Shown here: piece after piece, positions 57,346 through 64,000 of the stretch
How the letters are laid out: each line of letters begins with the position of its first letter
Position numbering within the stretch: position 1 is the first letter of the stretch
NCBI RefSeq assembly: GCF_910592395.1
Contig: NC_088325.1
Location: 11,164,109 to 11,228,108 of the forward strand
Length of the DNA stretch: 64,000 nucleotides
Direction of reading: 5' to 3'
Origin: Lineus longissimus
Taxonomy: Eukaryota; Nemertea; Pilidiophora; Heteronemertea; Lineidae
Position numbers and translations under genes: made by a program
The notes under the pieces: model-generated
Told to the model about the DNA's origin: nothing
The model's database searches: none
The model's input: only the letters and a program-made list of their open reading frames with translations

Positions 57346-60300
57346 TTTGTAGAACTATTATTCTCCTTGTTGACGCTCAGCGAGCGACTCATATTTTGTA
57401 ACTACACAACAAAGCGAAGTGGCACTGTTCTGCTTCTTTGATTCAACCATATGTCATAAAAATCATCTATAATTTTCATTGACATTACCATCAGACTTGA
57501 CGGCAGTTACACAAGAGAGATGCTTCAAATCGTTGGCATACTTGATGCCGAACTCTGTAAGCTGCCAACTACTAATACCATAACGCAGTGGGGGTATTAA
57601 ATTCCTGAATGGATGCATTTATTGAAGATTCCAGCAAATATTGCTGTTATCTGAGAGATGTGCAATCAAGATGAAGATTAGCATTTAGCTTTAAGCATAG
57701 TTTTTAACTTGTTCTATCAATGTCACTGCATATTATCCTCCTTATCTTTGCCGTCTTGTAAAATCCTCTCGTCGTTGCTGAATTTGATGTTATCTCAATG
57801 TTTTGCTGATTTCATATTCTTCTTCATTTTTCATTTGAAGCATCTTTACGTCCGACCTAATATTTTCAACTTAGTTGATGTTCTCAATGCAGTTAGATGC
57901 ATTTGTTGATGTTATCAGTTATTGTTTGACCTCTCGTATTGGTTTTATCTGATATGAAGTCAATGTTGGCAGACTTGTTATTCTTCTTAATTTTTCATTT
58001 TGAACACTGACACCGTTCGACCTAATATATTAAAATACATGTAGATGCCTTTATCTCGCAGTTTGTTTTGGATTTTTGGCTAGCGAAAAATATACTTGGG
58101 CAAGTTTCTTTCCGCCATGTTTATTTTACGAGCTATGTGTTAGCTCGAATAATGCTGCACGTGTTCTTTAAAAATCATAATAATGATATTTGTCATGTCT
58201 GTGCTACGTAATTGTAAAATGATGCGCTGGACTTATATCGACCACGGGAGTTTCGCCCAGGGGTACCGAATATTATCAATTACACTTTAAGTATGTTGTT
58301 TCAAAAAAAAACAAAATGGCATCAGAATATTATTACACCGCCATAACATATTTATTTTCTTAAGGACACGTACACTCGTCATATATGCCAGGTATGCGGT
58401 AATTGGTATGATGAGTTGCATGCACAGTGTACAAGTCTATCATTGTAGACATGCAACAAAAACGAATATGACACTGGCTATTTTCGATGCACTAGATATT
58501 GATATATCGTTTACACCATGACTAAAGTACATGCATGTAGTCTTTAACCTTTGTTGGTTGGTTCTGCCTATCAGATTTAAACGGCCGGAGGGGTGATGAT
58601 TGACATTGTTATCAAGGTGTTGGCTGCCCGACGCAGTTAGTAGTTGCAGTCATCAAAATGCACAAAAAACGAAAGAAAATTTAAATATGGTTGATCTATC
58701 ATGATCATGCTATTCCGATTCTAATCCTGACTGGAACCGGGTGAGCCCTCTGTGCGAAGATTAACATTTTGCGGACCAATGGATTGGTAACGTGCGAGCA
58801 GCGTGGAGGCGAAGAATGAAACATGACATCAGTTGGCCGTTGGCGTCAACCACGACACTATGACGACACTGACAATAACATAAGCGTCCTCTTATCGGGT
58901 GATATCCGTCAACGGCCAACCTTTGCGAGGTGCGAACAGTTTGAAGCGCCAGAAGTGTGACGTGCCAGAAATATTGCGTTTTTCTACAGTCTAAAGCATT
59001 GAAAGGAAACTGGAACAACGTTGACACTTTAAGAAGAAGACATACTTGCAGATGAAACATGAGAAGAACAATTATTTTGAAGGGGTGTTCGATATTCTCC
59101 TTTAAGAAGGGGGGGGGAACCGATTGAAAAACGTAGGAGCGAGGAAGTGTGTTCCTCTGTCTTTACTGCTGCGCCGTATATCTCGATAAGTGGATTCGTC
59201 AGTTTTGTTCTATTTGCTACTCAGTGAATACAACCCTGAAGGTTTACTTTGAAGTTGTCGGGCATAAAATATGTATACTCACCCGAAACAAGAAGCACAA
59301 CATGCGCTTTTATCCTTACATGACTACTCGACCAATTTCCCAATGAGATGATAGCTAGCATTTGCTTCGGAGCAAAAATACGTAGTAAACGGTGCTACAT
59401 GTAGTATCACTGACCAACTGTTATCAATTGCGAGGAGAGGAGATTGCTTCTTGACGTAATACTACTCTATATTTGGTCAAAACTAGCCAGTTTTTCTTAA
59501 TTCTAACAGATTGCATTTGTTTAAGTAGGATTTTTTCCCTACATTATCAAAACCACTAACAGCTGAATGACGCACGTAACTAAGAGCAAGGTATCTACAT
59601 GGTGATTATGATTTTTTTCTGGTGGAAGCTTGTGTTGCTTTTTGACGACCGCCCACTTTGGATGTGGTCAGTGAATTACATACCAGGAGGCACATTGACT
59701 CTCCATCTATAATCCATCCGATTGCGTAGGTCGAGCTAAGGAAACACCTTACATCCTCACAACCACATCCACCTGTTCTCACATGCTATTATTGGCGTTT
59801 CTGATAATAGCTTTTCTAAAAGGATGGGGGATTTTTTCACTGGTCCTTGCTCACTTGAGTAGTTCGCTTTCCAGACCTGTATTTGCTCTAGACATGCCGG
59901 AGTATCGTATTGAATATACCGGACTGCCGTAGACTTCCTCGAATTCTTTGGTCAAAAGCGGCTTTCACAAACCCCTATGCGGAATGAAGTAAAAAGAGCC
60001 AATGTTGGTCTCGTCATGACACTTGCCAGCGGTCTACTGTAGGGGTGGTCCATAGCCGATGTTTTCAGTTTGATGAAAACGTCTTGGTTTATATAATATC
60101 ATACATGTAGCTCCCAATCGCTTGAGGCATCAGCTGCTATAAAAATTGTATGCGTAAGTCTTGTTTTGAGTAAACACCAAGCTGACGGGGAGCATCCCTC
60201 ACAAACTTTTGATGAAAATCGAGAAGGTCGGACTGCACCCTTATCAATTCACGACTGATTGCCTTTTTTACTGTAAACTACAAAATTGCAAGAAATACTG

Positions 60301-63094
60301 TGTGTTTACATTCCGATACCAACAACAGCATTTTGTACTCATTTCTTATCTTGTGCAACGTTTAATCTTTGCAGGCACAACGTTTACCGAGGAAGAATGT
60401 AATCGACGTCAGGTGCCGAAATACGTGATGTCGGCAGTAGAAATAAGTGACGTTGTACGCAAACAAGAGTGACGTACATAGTATACACAAACAACGAAGG
60501 GCGTGCTAATACTACAGTTAACGGTAAGACAACTCACTCTGTTCATGGCATTACGTCGCCTGCCTCTCTGTTAGCTTTGAGGCATTCCTACGCAAACACT
60601 AAATTTGCCTATTGTGATTTGGCGGGGGTTAGAGCCGTACACCTGAGGCTTATTATACCCTTCGTTATCTTCAATAATCAATATAAAATGGTATGGGTTT
60701 TTTGTCAGGGCAAACGTAGATATTATGACAGTAAATGGTTAGCCTATTTCGGAGGAGGAATGTCAGTTGTTTGGCTGTTCGTGGTGCACCTACATGCCTA
60801 CCCTTCCTCTTCGTATTAACTACTATTTTAAGGTCATGGCAGTTGTGGGAGTGTGCGCAGGCGCAGGAGGAAGAGAGTTCTTTGTTATAAAGCGATGCAA
60901 TGTCCAATGATAAATTGTAAATTAACTGCGTGTGCTGGAACGGACATGAAAAGGTGCGGTGGGACATCATCGATGGTTTCCTTTCATGTTTCCTCGTAGT
61001 GTGTGCACGTCTCGTGGCCAGCAGATGGTGATTGAACTGGTCCACGGACATGCATACCTCCGGATCGAATTGGAGGGAGTTCCATTCGTGGACATGTCCA
61101 TGTACATGTACAATCTTTAAGAGAGTCTTGTAAAATTCTTCTTGAGAGTTCTGACCTTTAGAAAGAATATTAATCTGGTAAGGATTGTGCTTTGTGCATA
61201 TAAACAAAACGGACCGAATAATTCAAACATATCGTCTAATAAGAATTTTATTATTCGCGACTGTTGTCTGATGTCATGTGGCCTGTTTTGTAATTTCTTT
61301 GGCTAATCGAGCTAAACATGAAGAAGAACAGCGATTATTTGGGGCTGCGGTTCCTTGGCTAGGCCACATTTTGTCGTGAAGGAAGGATCAATAAAATCCA
61401 AACTTCAACGGAATCCGACGTAGTATGTGAAGACCCCCAAACGATGCGAACAAAACATTTACAAATTGACTTTGGTACTGCCTGGTGAATAGAAATCTAT
61501 ATTTTCTATATTTTTACTTGCTCTACCATACTCATGATTTAACTTTTCCTTTACCATTATTCTGCAGGAATACCGAAAATATGCTGGTACTGAAGTAGCC
61601 TACCTACGCTAGGAAACAGTTCGTAGGCTTTGTACACGAGACTTTGGATACAGAACTTTGGCTGCTCTGACGGGAGGATACCGCACCATCTCACCATCTC
61701 GTCATTCATGCTTGAGTTGGCCGAACAGCTCGACCGAAACGAATAAATCGGCCGATTGGGCGCTTTAGCTTCGTGGCATTAATGCTCTAATATGCTTCGG
61801 GCAGAGCATCGATCTTCCCTCTGTGATAATTATTGTATTGTTGGGGTGAGCTGGCCCGGAGAGGTTGCGAGGAGAGTGCGACAACTAAGCACTGTCAGGA
61901 ATTTACCGAGTTGGAATAGTCTGAAATCGGATGGTGTACTTGTAAGATCGGAATGAAATGTTACTCATAATCAATTTCTCTGGATTGTACTCTGCATCTG
62001 ATGCATTTGAAAATCGAAAAAACTAACGTGAATGGTCTCCGTTCGACTGTGGAATTAACGTTGAGAGTTGATTCGGATTGGTAGTTATAAGTCAATTATC
62101 GACAGTTCTTGCAGCTTCACTGTGACAAAATCTGTGGAATACATATTGAAAAAATTGCACTTAATGGTACTGGAATCAATTAAACTGCACTTGTTCGAAT
62201 ATCCAACAAAAGTGTGTCCCTAACTTCCACTCTTATATACCACTTACTAGAAATCAAAGGCGGAACAAAATCATGTGCTTCATAGGCTTCGAAACGGCAG
62301 CTTAATTAACCCAAGCCTCTCTTGATTCATGGAGTAGTAGGGAATCTGTAAAGCGGAATCAAGGATGTTGGATTTAGCTTCGAAGTCTTCGCAGATGAGC
62401 AAAGGTTCTACTCCGGATTTACACTCTGATGATTGGAGCTCCATCGATTTGTCAGTGCATTTTTTGGGCACAATCGTCAACGCGGATTAATCTTTGTTGA
62501 TCCCCTTGGTCTGTATTGACAAAAGGAACAACTTGACCGGGAAATTCGCCCACCACTAATATCCTGTTGGCTTTCCAGTTTCCTTAGGTTTTTAACGAGC
62601 TGAATTGTTATGTGTTCTAGACGGGAAAAAAATTGCTCGATCAAGAGAAGGAACACCCTACTCAAATGGTCATCTCCGGTTTACCTAAAGTCCACTCAAG
62701 CTCTTTAAGACCTAATCGATTGGCTAGCCGCTCTGCAATTATTGCGGGTTATTGGATTACTGAAAACACAGCAAAGTCAGCGTTTTTATATTCATTGCAA
62801 CGCTAAAGGAAATTTGTCAACACGTTCCAATCTCCGTTTCTGCTGAAAATAAAACACTGATTGGTAATCAGCCAATCGGAATTCAACAGACGGATGTTTT
62901 TGATCTCGTGTCCGGCGCCGCTCTGGCTATTTTCAACACATTTGGGTCGTTTCCCTGTGTGACACGTGGTTAGTTTTTAACCAACTAGGGTCGTTCTCAT
63001 GGAAATCACAAGTTCTCCAAATCCTTTCAACAGGTAGAATTTAGCGTCGACGAAATTAATTATGCAAATCGAGTGCGCTTTCATATTATGACGT
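57346..63094. other. intergenic, upstream of the receptor exon
   Basis: AT-rich. A 12-bp palindrome AATCGGCCGATT lies at about 61747-61758 in a slightly GC-richer patch (about 61640-61900) that could belong to the receptor's leader, but no exon boundary can be fixed. A 178-codon minus-strand frame at 60671-61207 has no recognisable domain. Confidence 0.35.
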
Positions 63095-63700
63095 ATGGCT
63101 CCGTATAGGATAGAGACTGGTGTCAATTTGGATCCGGTACCACACGATAAAAATGGCGCCAGATACGAAGTACCCGGATCAAATGATGTAGGGACGTTGG
63201 ACCAGCCGCTGCTACGCATCCAAAACGCGCTTCAGCCGCAGTTACGGATCCGGCGGCCGAGAGCAGATATGGCGATGAATTTCACAAATATTACGGGTGG
63301 CCCTAGAACAAGCACTAGCCCCACCACGGCGGTGCCGGGCTACATTAACGGCCTGATGGTGGACCCGAGTCTGGCCCTAGGCCTTGACACAAATGATACA
63401 ATGACCCCTGGAAATTATAGCATTTATGACAACTTGACTATTTGCGAGTGGAACGACACGTCTTGTCTGAATTCCACAAATACGACAAATACGTCACCGG
63501 AACCGGATATAGAACGCCGATACTGGGCGTTGATACTTTTTATATTTCCAGTGTTCACGATATTCGGGAATGTATTAGTCGTATTAAGTGTATATAGGGA
63601 AAGAACTTTACAAACAGTGACGAATTATTTTATAGTTTCTCTTGCAATTGCCGATATCTTCGTCGCCTCCCTTGTCATGCCGATAGCCATATATTTTGAG
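63095..63700 (+). CDS. D2-like dopamine receptor, first coding exon
   Basis: The exon encodes 202 residues and ends in phase 0 at FE/GTAAGT. Residues 1-142 form a long extracellular N-terminus with nine N-glycosylation sequons (N62, N65, N100, N107, N113, N120, N126, N129, N132). TM1 is about 143-167, with the class-A GN pair at 158-159. The intracellular loop [10 protein letters not shown] (168-177) and TM2 (178-200), with LAIAD ending at the sodium-site aspartate D187, closely match Drosophila Dop2R and vertebrate D2/D3 receptors. Those couple to Gi and lower cAMP when dopamine binds. An in-frame TGA two codons upstream makes M1 the furthest possible start in this exon; M59 or M61 could be used instead. 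TM3-TM7 lie beyond the window. An alpha-2-adrenergic or other amine receptor is less likely, given the [16 protein letters not shown] block. Confidence 0.88.
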
Positions 63701-64000
63701 GTAAGTTATTTTTCCATTATAACTATATGCGTATATATAAATATATTCCATTATATTTTTCCATTATATATTTAATTATCCATTTAGTTATATAAGTATA
63801 AGAAACAGACTGGTAGTGTCAAGTCGGATAATGTAACACTTGATGAATATGGAGCCACATGTACCAAGTATCCTGATCAAATGATGATGTGTTGTTGGAC
63901 TAGCCGCTGCTGTATATTTCATAGGAAATCCGTTAAACACATCGCCAACATCTTCAAACTTGGAAGCTCTGTCCTGTATAGGCGAGGATCCGGTTTACAC
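63701..64000 (+). other. first intron of the receptor, partial
   Basis: Starts with the consensus donor GTAAGT, followed by low-complexity TTCCATTATA repeats to about 63780. It contains the degraded exon copy described at 63807-63914. Confidence 0.8.
63807..63914 (+). repeat. degraded copy of the receptor exon
   Basis: It aligns in the same orientation with 63114-63215 of the exon: AGACTGGT..GTCAA, GGAT, ATGG(A/C)GCCA, AAGTA.CC.GATCAAATGATG, then GTTGGAC(T/C)AGCCGCTGCT. Identity is roughly 70-75% by eye with small indels. The copy lacks an open frame continuous with the exon. It is a tandem duplication remnant, or both derive from one repeat. Confidence 0.75.

Noticed and set aside
60671-61207. 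Minus-strand 178-codon frame
   Set aside because: No recognisable domain, no composition bias and no splice context. About one frame this long is expected by chance in 64 kb of six-frame AT-rich DNA.

Overview
This is a 64 kb piece of AT-rich, intron-containing animal nuclear DNA. It is gene-poor and crowded with short repeats and the remains of mobile elements. A dopamine-D2-like receptor exon that ends at a consensus splice donor, tRNA-derived SINEs, fold-back MITEs and long introns all point to a bilaterian metazoan. A repeat with paired AGGTCA half-sites and a terminal GCTCACCTC hairpin, together with frequent ACATGTACATG runs, reminds me of marine lophotrochozoans (mollusc, annelid, brachiopod). 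That last step is a guess from memory, not a proof.

Only three protein-coding units are well supported. (1) At 21480-25991 (minus) lies one uninterrupted 1503-codon reading frame. It sits inside a complete DNA transposon (20972-26894) with matching terminal inverted repeats and a 3-bp TAT flanking repeat. The protein combines two CxxC...HxxC modules, an RNase-H-like (DDE-type) central region, a FEN1/XPG-type nuclease domain and a nine-cysteine CXC domain. This is the layout I associate with the Academ superfamily, XPG-bearing branch. The element also carries a readable promoter: a TATA box, an 18-bp double E-box palindrome, and a 289-bp leader intron. (2) At 50673-52057 (plus) a two-exon gene encodes a 307-residue, eight-pass membrane protein that I do not recognise. 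(3) At 63095-63700 (plus) is the first coding exon of a D2-like dopamine receptor, cut by the window end. Part of that exon recurs as a decayed copy inside its own first intron.

Layout: 1-20.9 kb is intergenic, with two abutting near-perfect palindromes (5533-5630), a LINE reverse-transcriptase fossil (9660-9797), a 17-bp minisatellite, several fold-back MITEs (13964-14341, 14745-14880, 16666-17083, 18061-18226) and a 67-bp triplication (19714-19914). The interval 20.97-26.9 kb is the Academ-like element. From 26.9 to 50.6 kb there are dispersed repeats, an inverted pair of SINEs (34201-34347 and 34659-34793) and local duplications. The orphan gene follows at 50.7-52.1 kb. A repeat-dominated stretch runs from 53.0 to 57.4 kb (MITE, half-site repeat, GAC microsatellite, dimeric SINE). 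The rest, to the receptor exon at 63.1 kb, shows nothing recognisable.

The genes do not form a pathway. The transposon is a self-contained unit. The receptor and the orphan membrane protein are host genes on the same strand, and nothing visible connects them.
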